This document shows, piece after piece, positions 1-5,868 of a stretch of 5,909 nucleotides of DNA; the first letter of the stretch is position 1, and each line of letters starts with the position of its first letter. Position numbers and translations under genes: made by a program. The notes below the pieces were generated by a model that saw only the letters and a list, made by a program, of their open reading frames with translations, was not told where the DNA came from and ran no database searches. The stretch lies in contig ONXT01000271.1 of NCBI GenBank assembly GCA_900321845.1, positions 1-5,909 on the forward strand, in the 5' to 3' direction. The stretch comes from an uncultured Bacteroidales bacterium (GTDB taxonomy: Bacteria > Bacteroidota > Bacteroidia > Bacteroidales > WCHB1-69).

Positions 1-453
1 CTCACCAACCTGCTGGGCGGACAGGCCAGCAGCGCCCGCCTCAACGTGAGCATCCGCGAGCGACGAGGCCTCGCCTACACGGTAGAGGCCAACTACTCGC
101 CCTTCACCGACAGCGGACTTTTCACCGTATATATCGGCTGCGACAAAGATGAGGTGGAAAGATGTATTGATTTGACTTATAAAGAATTGCAAAAACTCTG
201 CACCCAAAAATTGGGCACCATACAGTTGCACACCGCACAGAAGCAGTTCATCGGACAATTGGCCATCACCAACGAGGCCAAACTCAACGAGATGCTCGCT
301 ATTGGGCGTAGTGCGTTGTATTTTAACGAGGTAGAGACTATTGAACGCTCGTTCCAAAAGGTGGAGTCCATCACCGCCGAACAGATTTTGGAGACCGCCA
401 ACCAGATTTTCGTGCCGGACCATTTCTCCTCGCTAATCTATACGAGACCTTGA
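1..453 (+). CDS. M16-family (insulinase-like) peptidase, C-terminal part, partial
   Basis: The reading frame is open from base 1, so the gene starts outside the window; the GTG at 46 is an internal valine codon, not a start. The visible 150 residues match the C-terminal domain of M16B peptidases: a Leu-Leu-Gly-Gly segment at residues 4-7, then Arg-Leu-Asn (13-15) and an Arg-Glu-Arg-Arg-Gly-Leu-Ala-Tyr block (19-26), which is the family's R/Y signature thought to hold the substrate in the second half of the clam-shell. The rest is the usual alpha/beta domain, ending in helices typical of this fold. The zinc-binding HxxEH motif belongs to the N-terminal half and is not visible, so catalytic status cannot be judged. 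In Bacteroidota such proteins are mostly processing peptidases or inactive partners. The next gene begins 26 bases after the TGA stop, which suggests co-transcription. Family assignment is firm; substrate is unknown. Confidence 0.9.
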   Translation, partial: LTNLLGGQASSARLNVSIRERRGLAYTVEANYSPFTDSGLFTVYIGCDKDEVERCIDLTYKELQKLCTQKLGTIQLHTAQKQFIGQLAITNEAKLNEMLAIGRSALYFNEVETIERSFQKVESITAEQILETANQIFVPDHFSSLIYTRP

Positions 454-479
454 CATTGACCCAAAACAATCATACCATT

Positions 480-1586
480 ATGAAAAGAACACTTACCATA
501 TTGTTGATTTCCAGTATTTTATGCTGTGGATGCCATCAAAAAAAGAGTGACCACGAAGCACAGCCAGCCCCCACGGCCGCAACCTTAAGTCTGGAGAGCG
601 TGGCGACTTTCGCACGCATGCTGGAACAGTCGGTGAACAACGACAGCCCGGCACCGGACATGATTAACAACGCCTTCGACAAGACCGCATTCCGGGAGAA
701 GCTTTCTCGCGACTCGGAGGTGGCCAGCGCGCTCGACTTGAATTTCGGGCAGGAGATTTTCAACGGGAACCTCAACTATGGCGACCGCGTGGCCGGCACT
801 ATCAACGGAGGCGGCGACTTCCGCTTCGACACCTGCTACCAAGCCGGCAAGGAATTCCATGTCGTTTTCCGCCTTTACGACACGCTCGGCGAAACGCATT
901 TCGACGACTACACCGTTGCATTGAGAAACAACGAACTGAAAATCGTGGAAGGTTTCTCCTTTGACTACGGATGCAAACTCACCACCAAAATAGCCTCGGA
1001 AATCATGTACAACGCCTTGAAAACGATGGGACAGTTGGATGCTTCAGCCCAAACAATGGAAAAAATTGTCGAACTGAACAAGGCGGGAAAGTACGGGGAG
1101 ATGATGACAATTCTGCAAGCACATCAGGAGTTGGCACTCCACTACCCTGCCTACAATCTTTATTACCTGATTGCCATCCGACACGCCTCTTCCAACTACA
1201 TCGCCGACCTGCACAAGTTGCGCCAAACAGGGGTGAACGAGCGATTCATTCTCGCCCACGAGCTCTCCTACTACACAGAAACCAGTGATTTCGAAGCAAT
1301 TACAAACACCATTGACTCCCTGATAAAATTCACGGGCGACGACCCCGTATTCTGCATCCAGGCCGCCAAGACCCTTAAAAACGCCAAACGCTATGAGGAT
1401 GCGCTGCAATTCTACAACGTGGCGAAAGCTGGCATGCCCTACCTATGGGACATCTGGAAGGGCGAACTCGACTGCTACAGACGATTGAACGATGAAACGA
1501 AATTCAACTCCTGTCTGGAGGCCGGCAAACAACTCTACGGCCTCAACGATGCGGAATTAGCAGACATAAAAAAAGATGCCCGGTAG
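480..1586 (+). CDS. Predicted lipoprotein with TPR-like C-terminal helices, function unknown
   Basis: 368 residues from the ATG at 480. A TTG ten codons earlier (450) keeps the frame but overlaps the previous gene and would put polar residues before the signal sequence, so the ATG is preferred. Residues 1-18 look like a lipoprotein signal: Lys-Arg, a hydrophobic core, then a Cys-Cys-Gly-Cys cluster. Cys18 after Gly17 is the likely lipidated residue, although the -3 position is Cys rather than the usual Leu. Residues 19-35 are a polar, Ala/Pro-rich linker. Residues about 86-165 look beta-rich (a Gly-rich stretch near 108-113, then Phe-His-Val-Val-Phe and an acidic His-Phe-Asp-Asp-Tyr). Residues about 190-350 are helical. 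The stretch 288-320 has TPR spacing (Ala-Ala...Arg-Tyr-Glu-Asp-Ala-Leu...Ala...Pro), with a weaker repeat after it. I do not recognise a named family. It probably sits in the outer membrane facing the periplasm, with a helical surface for protein contacts. Coding potential is clear; function is not. Confidence 0.85.
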   Translation: MKRTLTILLISSILCCGCHQKKSDHEAQPAPTAATLSLESVATFARMLEQSVNNDSPAPDMINNAFDKTAFREKLSRDSEVASALDLNFGQEIFNGNLNYGDRVAGTINGGGDFRFDTCYQAGKEFHVVFRLYDTLGETHFDDYTVALRNNELKIVEGFSFDYGCKLTTKIASEIMYNALKTMGQLDASAQTMEKIVELNKAGKYGEMMTILQAHQELALHYPAYNLYYLIAIRHASSNYIADLHKLRQTGVNERFILAHELSYYTETSDFEAITNTIDSLIKFTGDDPVFCIQAAKTLKNAKRYEDALQFYNVAKAGMPYLWDIWKGELDCYRRLNDETKFNSCLEAGKQLYGLNDAELADIKKDAR

Positions 1587-1599
1587 AGCATCTTTTTTT
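1568..1599. terminator. Bidirectional intrinsic terminator between convergent genes
   Basis: A perfect 12-bp inverted repeat: A7-GATGC (1568-1579) pairs with GCATC-T7 (1588-1599) around an 8-base loop (1580-1587). The A and T tracts give a U-run after the hairpin on either strand, so it can stop the plus-strand lipoprotein transcript and the minus-strand zinc-ribbon transcript. The left arm is coding sequence: it specifies Lys-Lys-Asp-Ala near the end of the lipoprotein, and that gene's TAG stop (1584-1586) falls in the loop. For the minus-strand gene the hairpin begins 19 bases past its stop. The GC part of the stem is short (five pairs), but the U-runs are strong. Confidence 0.85.
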
Positions 1600-1618
1600 T
1601 ATTTAAGTTAAAAGAACT

Positions 1619-2584
1619 TTATTTTTCTTCCGCAGGTTGTGCCTCCTGTTCACCCTCCAATTGTTTCTTTTGGTCTTCAACCAATTGTTTATCAATGAAG
1701 ATACGGCCGCAGGCTTCGCAAACGATGATTTTCTTGTGAAGGCGGATGTCCAATTGGCGTTGCGGAGGGATGGTGCTGAAGCAACCGCCGCAAGCATCGC
1801 GCTCGATTTGAACGATGGCCAAACCGTTGCGGGCATTCTTACGGATGCGCTCGAAAGCGGCCAAAAGGCGCGGTTCGATTTTTTCCTTATATACATCGGC
1901 TTGGGCACGCAAAGCCTTCTCTTTTTCCTCGGTTTCAGCCAAAATCCCTTCCAGCTCACTCTGCTTTTGAACCAGAATTTCATTCAATTCATTCACTTGT
2001 TCCTCAAAGCCCTTGATAACCTTCTCCTCTTTTTCGCCGTCGCGGTTCTCCTTGACTACCTTGCCGCCTTTGATTGCCATGTTCTTCTCATCGATGGCAG
2101 CTTGGCACTTGCCTTTGTTCTTCTCGGCCAATTGAATTTCAAGGTTCTGATATTCAATCTCTTTGGTTAAAGATTCATATTCGCGGTTGTTGCGGACATT
2201 CTGCTGCTGTTCCTCATATCTTTTAATAAGGGCCTGGGCTTCTTCAATCTTGGCAGTTTCAGCCAGCAGTTTCGAGTGGATTTCCTTGATGTCCTGCTCA
2301 TAGTTGGCGATACGGGTTTTAAGACCTTCGATGGCATCTTCGAGGTCACGGACTTCGTTAGGCAATTCACCGCGTTCAACAACTATTCTATCTATTTGTG
2401 AATCAACTTGTTGCAAATTATAAAGGGACAATAATTTCTGGGCGATGTTGAGTTCTTCCTGTTTTTGCTCAGCGGTTTCCTCATTTTTACGTTCAATGAT
2501 GATTTCTTTGGTACCGGTCTCATTGGTAGAAACTTCTACAACTTCGGCAGCAATTTCGTCTGCAACAGCTTTCTTTCTTGCCAT
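1619..2584 (-). CDS. Coiled-coil C4-type zinc-ribbon protein (DUF164 / CdsZ-like)
   Basis: 321 residues with two parts. Residues about 45-250 are almost entirely charged heptad-like helix rich in Glu, Lys and Gln, as expected for a long antiparallel coiled coil. A conserved block of the family, Val-Arg-Asn-Asn-Arg-Glu-Tyr-Glu-Ser-Leu, is at 130-139. Residues 260-300 form the zinc ribbon: Cys265-Gly-Gly-Cys268 and Cys289-Glu-Ala-Cys292. The family is cytoplasmic; the Chlamydia member CT398/CdsZ is described as an adaptor, but a general role is not established. Odd features are an acidic, low-complexity N-terminal extension (1-45) and a polar Gly/Lys/Glu-rich segment (171-195) that interrupts the coiled coil, making the protein longer than the roughly 250 residues usual for relatives. 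The ATG at 2584 is the natural start: it follows the nif3-like stop by 31 bases, with an AT-rich leader and no Shine-Dalgarno. It could be read from the operon or from the candidate internal promoter at 2663-2670. Confidence 0.9.
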   Translation of the reverse strand: MARKKAVADEIAAEVVEVSTNETGTKEIIIERKNEETAEQKQEELNIAQKLLSLYNLQQVDSQIDRIVVERGELPNEVRDLEDAIEGLKTRIANYEQDIKEIHSKLLAETAKIEEAQALIKRYEEQQQNVRNNREYESLTKEIEYQNLEIQLAEKNKGKCQAAIDEKNMAIKGGKVVKENRDGEKEEKVIKGFEEQVNELNEILVQKQSELEGILAETEEKEKALRAQADVYKEKIEPRLLAAFERIRKNARNGLAIVQIERDACGGCFSTIPPQRQLDIRLHKKIIVCEACGRIFIDKQLVEDQKKQLEGEQEAQPAEEK

Positions 2585-2615
2585 AAGATATTTTGTATTA
2601 TATTGATTATTAATG

Positions 2616-3713
2616 TTATACTATTCCAATTCGCATTTTTTCAGTTTGCGAAAATGCAACGGCAAAAGTAACAAAATTTTCTTTTATCTCATTAAAAATT
2701 ATTTCTTTTATAAATTGTTCGCTTTCGAGATGTCCGATGTCGGCAATCAGCATTTTTTTATCGGCTGTATGGAAGTCGTGATATTTGATATCGCCACTCA
2801 CAAAAACATCAGCACCTGCGGCACGCGCAAGTCCAATCAGCGAACTTCCGCTACCGCCGCAAACGGCAATTTTCTGCACCGGTTTCTGCAAATCGCCGTA
2901 GTAACGCACCATTTTTACGCCGAAAATCTCCTTTAAAGAGTGCAGGAACTCTTGGGCATCAACAGGTGCAGGAAGTGTGCCAACACGTCCCAGCCCCACC
3001 GTGCGCGAGAGGTTTTCCAACCTGTAGATATCAAATGCCGGCTCTTCGTAGGGATGTGTCCGGTAAAGCGCCTCGACGACTTTTTTCTGCAAAAAGGCAG
3101 GGAAGACCAATTCAACCCGCTCTTCCTCAACGGTTTCCAGTTTCCCAGCCTCGCCGATGAAAGGATGGGCATCCGCTGCCGGACGGAAACACCCCTCGCC
3201 TTGCAGCTTGTAAGCGCAATGATCATAATCGCCCAACTTGCCGCACCCGACTTCAAATAGCGCGTCCTGCACCAGTTGGGAATGCGATTTCGGAACAAAG
3301 AAGGCGATTTTCTGTAAACCGGCGCTTTGCGGTTCCAACACCCGCACATCCTGCAGGTTCAGCTTGTCGGCGAACACATCGTTCACACCGCCCGGCGCAC
3401 TGTCGAGATTCGTATGCATGGAATAGAGTACCATCTTGTGTTCCAATGCCTTACACAATATTCTCCCCACGCGGTCGGTGGGCTCGATTTTGCAGATGCC
3501 GCGACGGAGTATGAGCGGGTGATGTGAAATCACAAGATTGGCTCCGCGGGCAATCGCCTCGTCGATGGTTTCATCCGACATTTCAAAACAGACCAGCACC
3601 CCCGTGATTTCGCGGTTTTTATCCCCGCATTGGACGCCACAATTATCAAAATCCTCCTGATAAGAGAGAGGATATTTTTTCTCCAAAAAATCTAATACTT
3701 CCTTGATTTTCAT
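2616..3713 (-). CDS. Nif3-like dinuclear metal centre protein (YqfO type, with inserted domain)
   Basis: 365 residues, the length of the long (YqfO/SA1388) form, against about 250 for the short E. coli YbgI form. Metal-site residues of the family are present: His64-His65-Pro, then His100 and Asp104 in Met-His-Thr-Asn-Leu-Asp, and near the end Gly-His328-Leu-Glu-Ser-Glu332, with the His to Glu spacing of four seen in YbgI. The N-terminal Asp-Asn-Cys-Gly-Val-Gln signature is at 23-28. Residues about 128-235 form the inserted middle domain (PII/CutA-like in known structures), with the typical His-Pro-Tyr-Glu-Glu-Pro sequence. Family members form toroidal hexamers; names such as GTP cyclohydrolase type 1-like exist, but the physiological reaction is not settled. 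The ATG at 3713 gives the normal N-terminus. The gene lies 72 bases after uppP and 31 before the zinc-ribbon gene, on the same strand. Identification is firm; activity is unknown. Confidence 0.95.
   Translation of the reverse strand: MKIKEVLDFLEKKYPLSYQEDFDNCGVQCGDKNREITGVLVCFEMSDETIDEAIARGANLVISHHPLILRRGICKIEPTDRVGRILCKALEHKMVLYSMHTNLDSAPGGVNDVFADKLNLQDVRVLEPQSAGLQKIAFFVPKSHSQLVQDALFEVGCGKLGDYDHCAYKLQGEGCFRPAADAHPFIGEAGKLETVEEERVELVFPAFLQKKVVEALYRTHPYEEPAFDIYRLENLSRTVGLGRVGTLPAPVDAQEFLHSLKEIFGVKMVRYYGDLQKPVQKIAVCGGSGSSLIGLARAAGADVFVSGDIKYHDFHTADKKMLIADIGHLESEQFIKEIIFNEIKENFVTFAVAFSQTEKMRIGIV
2663..2670 (-). promoter_or_regulatory. Candidate Bacteroidota promoter (-7 box) for the zinc-ribbon gene
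   Basis: On the minus strand the bases read TACTTTTG, an exact fit to the Bacteroidota -7 consensus TAnnTTTG, followed by C as is common. It lies inside the last codons of the nif3-like gene, 78 bases before the ATG of the zinc-ribbon gene. The expected -33 region (about 2690-2695) is AT-rich and reads TTTAAT rather than a clear TTTG, so the match is partial. A start just downstream would give a leader of about 70 bases. One 8-base motif with four strongly constrained T/G positions can arise by chance in AT-rich DNA. Confidence 0.4.
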
Positions 3714-3785
3714 AGTATCTGGGATTGATGAACAGTGAACGTTGATCTATGCACGGTTGTAAATCACAGATTGCAGTTCACGCTT

Positions 3786-4580
3786 TTACAAGCAGGCGAA
3801 AACGATGGCGACGATGCCGACAACGGCGCAATAGATGGCGAACCAAGCGAGATTGGCACGTTTCACAAGGCCGATCATCCATTTGCAAGCAAGAAGACCG
3901 GAAAGATAGGCGGCCACGAAACCGCAAATCAGGGCGGTGGCGGAGATTCCGGAGGCGGCAACGGAAAAATTCCCGCCAATCAAATCGAGGAAACATTCAC
4001 CCAAAATCGGAATGATAACCATTAGGAAGGAGAACTGTGCAACCTCCTCTTTTTTAACCCCCATGAGCAAACCTGTTGCAATGGTTGAACCGGAACGGGA
4101 GAGTCCGGGAAGAACAGCCACCGCTTGCGCCAGACCAATCACGAAAGCGGAGCCGAAGCCGACGCTTTTCCGTTCCTTGAATTTCACGAACTTCGTAAGT
4201 GCCAACAAGATGGCGGTCACTAAAAGCATACATCCGACCAGCAGGATTCCATTTCCGAAAAAAGACTCTACTACGTCTTTAAAGAAAACACCCACAATGA
4301 GAACGGGAATCATGGAAACGAGGATTTTGCAAATGTACTGCGTTTCAGGATTCCATTCAAATTTGAAGAGCTTGGCAAAGAGATTCCAGATTTCCTTCCA
4401 GAGAATCGTAATGGTGCTGAGCACGGTAGCCGTATGCACGACCACCTCAAAGACGACATTGCCTGTCGCTTCGACTCCAAGGATTTCCTTACCGAGAACC
4501 AGATGACCGCTGCTGCTGACCGGCAGGAATTCGGTCAATCCTTGGACGATGCCAAGGATAATTGCTTCGAACCACTCCAT
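3786..4580 (-). CDS. uppP: Undecaprenyl-diphosphatase (BacA family)
   Basis: 264 residues, normal for the family, and highly hydrophobic with about eight membrane-spanning or re-entrant segments. It dephosphorylates undecaprenyl diphosphate to undecaprenyl phosphate at the outer face of the inner membrane, recycling the carrier for peptidoglycan and surface glycans; overexpression is known to raise bacitracin tolerance. Both catalytic signatures are intact. The first is Gln13-Gly-Leu-Thr-Glu17 followed by Phe-Leu-Pro-Val-Ser-Ser-Ser-Gly-His26. The second is Pro158-Gly-Leu-Ser-Arg162-Ser-Gly-Ser-Thr166, with the arginine and flanking serines that bind the diphosphate. The ATG at 4580 starts the standard N-terminus and lies two bases after the stop of the preceding DUF3098 gene, so the two are almost certainly co-transcribed and perhaps translationally coupled. 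In many Bacteroidales, as I recall, truB follows; here a nif3-like gene does. Confidence 0.97.
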   Translation of the reverse strand: MEWFEAIILGIVQGLTEFLPVSSSGHLVLGKEILGVEATGNVVFEVVVHTATVLSTITILWKEIWNLFAKLFKFEWNPETQYICKILVSMIPVLIVGVFFKDVVESFFGNGILLVGCMLLVTAILLALTKFVKFKERKSVGFGSAFVIGLAQAVAVLPGLSRSGSTIATGLLMGVKKEEVAQFSFLMVIIPILGECFLDLIGGNFSVAASGISATALICGFVAAYLSGLLACKWMIGLVKRANLAWFAIYCAVVGIVAIVFACL

Positions 4581-4582
4581 GA

Positions 4583-4942
4583 TTATTCAGCGGGGCTTTC
4601 TTGCGGTGTTTCCGTTGCCTCAGTGTTTTTCTTCTTGGACATCGGGTGCCACATAATGGCGAAAATTTCGATGACAAGGCCGAGCAGCATCAATATCGGG
4701 GCGACGACGAGGCGGCGGGTATCGAAGATGGCCTCGCTGAACTGTCCCGGATCTTCGGCCGCGCCTCCCGAAAGAGTGATGTAGCCGATGATGAGGATGA
4801 CAGCTCCGATGATCATCAGAATATAATTAATCCCATGGAAAAGCGGTGCCGACGGCTTCGAATTTTCCTTTTTCCCGTAGGTACGACGAGTGGTCGTATT
4901 TTTCGCAGGAGTGCTTGATTTAGTTGTAATTACCTGAGCCAT
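4583..4942 (-). CDS. DUF3098 small membrane protein
   Basis: 119 residues with two predicted membrane helices (about 37-57 and 78-98) joined by a short loop. The loop carries the sequence features I associate with DUF3098: Ser-Gly-Gly (58-60), Glu-Asp-Pro (63-65), Phe-Ser-Glu-Ala-Ile-Phe (68-73), Arg-Arg (76-77), then Ala-Pro-Ile-Leu at the start of helix two. A Thr/Lys-rich N-terminal tail of about 35 residues and a Lys- then Glu-rich C-terminal tail lie outside the membrane; positive charge just beyond the membrane suggests both ends are cytoplasmic. The function of the family is unknown. It sits 29 bases after ftsX and two bases before uppP on the same strand, an arrangement common in Bacteroidota, which suggests an envelope or division role by association only. 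The ATG at 4942 is the first in frame and fits the gap after ftsX. Confidence 0.9.
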   Translation of the reverse strand: MAQVITTKSSTPAKNTTTRRTYGKKENSKPSAPLFHGINYILMIIGAVILIIGYITLSGGAAEDPGQFSEAIFDTRRLVVAPILMLLGLVIEIFAIMWHPMSKKKNTEATETPQESPAE

Positions 4943-4971
4943 TATTGTTTATTCGTTGATTTTATTAGATT

Positions 4972-5868
4972 TTACAGATATAATTGGTCGGAGTTTATTT
5001 TGATGTATTTGTTCACATAGATGAAGGAGATGAACATGGTATAGAGGATGCTGAACACGAACGTACCGCAAAGGACAATGGTTATCGTGTTGACATCCAA
5101 CACACTTAATATCTCCGGGGTATATGAATAGCCTAAATAGACGAGGAGTCCGAGCAAGACGACTGCGATGAAACCGCCCCACGTCCCTTGCACCAGTCCT
5201 TTGAAAACGAAGGGGCGGCGAACAAAACCGCGCGTGGCGCCAATCAGCAACAGACTCTTGATATTGAAACGTTTGGCATAGATATTCAGACGCAGGCAGT
5301 TGCCAATCAGCAGGAGGGAAATGAACATGAACACGGCACAGAAACCGAAGACGACCCATTGTATGGTTCTAAAATTCGTTTGCAGCGATTGAACGATGTC
5401 GCTGGCATATTCCACATCCTGCACCATCTCGTTCTGCTTGATTTGCTTAATCACCTTGTTCAGCGAATCTGCATTGTTGTAGTATTCGGGTTTGAGCGTC
5501 AGGATGATGGAGGCGTTTATCGGATTGGCGATGACCTCTTCGTAATTGTTACCGACGGCGGCCTTGGCCATTTCGGTATTGTCTTTTTGAGAGGATACTC
5601 GGGAGGTCTGCACGAAATCCTGAAGTTTCAGCTGGAGTTCGTAGGCGACGATGTCAGCCTCCTTCACGCCGGCGTCTTCGGAATAGAAGAGGACTTCCAT
5701 CTCGAAATTCTTGCGGATTTCATTGATAAAACTGTTGGAGAAAAAGACGATCAGTGCCAGAATTCCAATGAAAAACATGGTCAGGGCGATGCTCAGGACG
5801 GAACTGAATGCCGAAAATGCCAAACGCGCTTTGGTGATTTTATCAATGGTATCGGGATATTTGCTCAT
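4972..5868 (-). CDS. ftsX: FtsX-like cell-division permease protein
   Basis: 298 residues with standard FtsX topology: a cytoplasmic N-terminus (1-23), TM1 (about 24-44), a periplasmic domain (45-168), TM2 (169-190), a cytoplasmic loop, TM3 (about 225-247) and TM4 (about 262-285). The loop after TM2 carries the family signature: Ile-Tyr-Ala-Lys-Arg-Phe (196-201), Leu-Ile-Gly-Ala-Thr-Arg (208-213) and Val-Arg-Arg-Pro-Phe (216-220), the coupling region that contacts the ATPase FtsE. In studied bacteria FtsEX acts at the septum and activates peptidoglycan hydrolases through the periplasmic domain. No ftsE is in the window; in Bacteroidota it is usually elsewhere. The ATG at 5868 gives a normal N-terminus. 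The gene heads a same-strand run with DUF3098 and uppP. Assignment to the FtsX family is firm; the specific hydrolase partner is unknown. Confidence 0.95.
   Translation of the reverse strand: MSKYPDTIDKITKARLAFSAFSSVLSIALTMFFIGILALIVFFSNSFINEIRKNFEMEVLFYSEDAGVKEADIVAYELQLKLQDFVQTSRVSSQKDNTEMAKAAVGNNYEEVIANPINASIILTLKPEYYNNADSLNKVIKQIKQNEMVQDVEYASDIVQSLQTNFRTIQWVVFGFCAVFMFISLLLIGNCLRLNIYAKRFNIKSLLLIGATRGFVRRPFVFKGLVQGTWGGFIAVVLLGLLVYLGYSYTPEILSVLDVNTITIVLCGTFVFSILYTMFISFIYVNKYIKINSDQLYL

Noticed and set aside
450..479. Upstream in-frame TTG start for the lipoprotein gene, overlapping the M16 stop
   Set aside because: It adds ten polar residues before an otherwise normal lipoprotein signal, and TTG is a rare start; the ATG at 480 fits better.
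585..899. Minus-strand open frame of 104 codons opposite the lipoprotein gene
   Set aside because: A Val/Ala-rich frame antisense to GC-rich codons of the lipoprotein; no start signal or recognisable domain.
1637..2170. Long hydrophobic plus-strand open frame (177 codons)
   Set aside because: It is the antisense shadow of the Glu/Lys-rich coiled coil: complementary codons give Phe/Leu-rich sequence. No family resemblance, and the minus-strand gene is certain.
2633..2657. Hairpin GCATTTT / AAAATGC near the end of the nif3-like gene
   Set aside because: Seven mostly A-T pairs around an 11-base loop, inside coding sequence and without a following U-run; too weak to call as a terminator.
3735..3781. 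Inverted repeat GTGAAC / GTTCAC in the gap between uppP and the nif3-like gene
   Set aside because: Only six pairs with a loop of about 35 bases and no U-run; neither a credible terminator nor a clear operator.
3937..4506. Plus-strand open frame of 189 codons opposite uppP
   Set aside because: Ser/Thr/Pro/Lys-rich with no motif; it lies antisense to a gene with both catalytic signatures intact.
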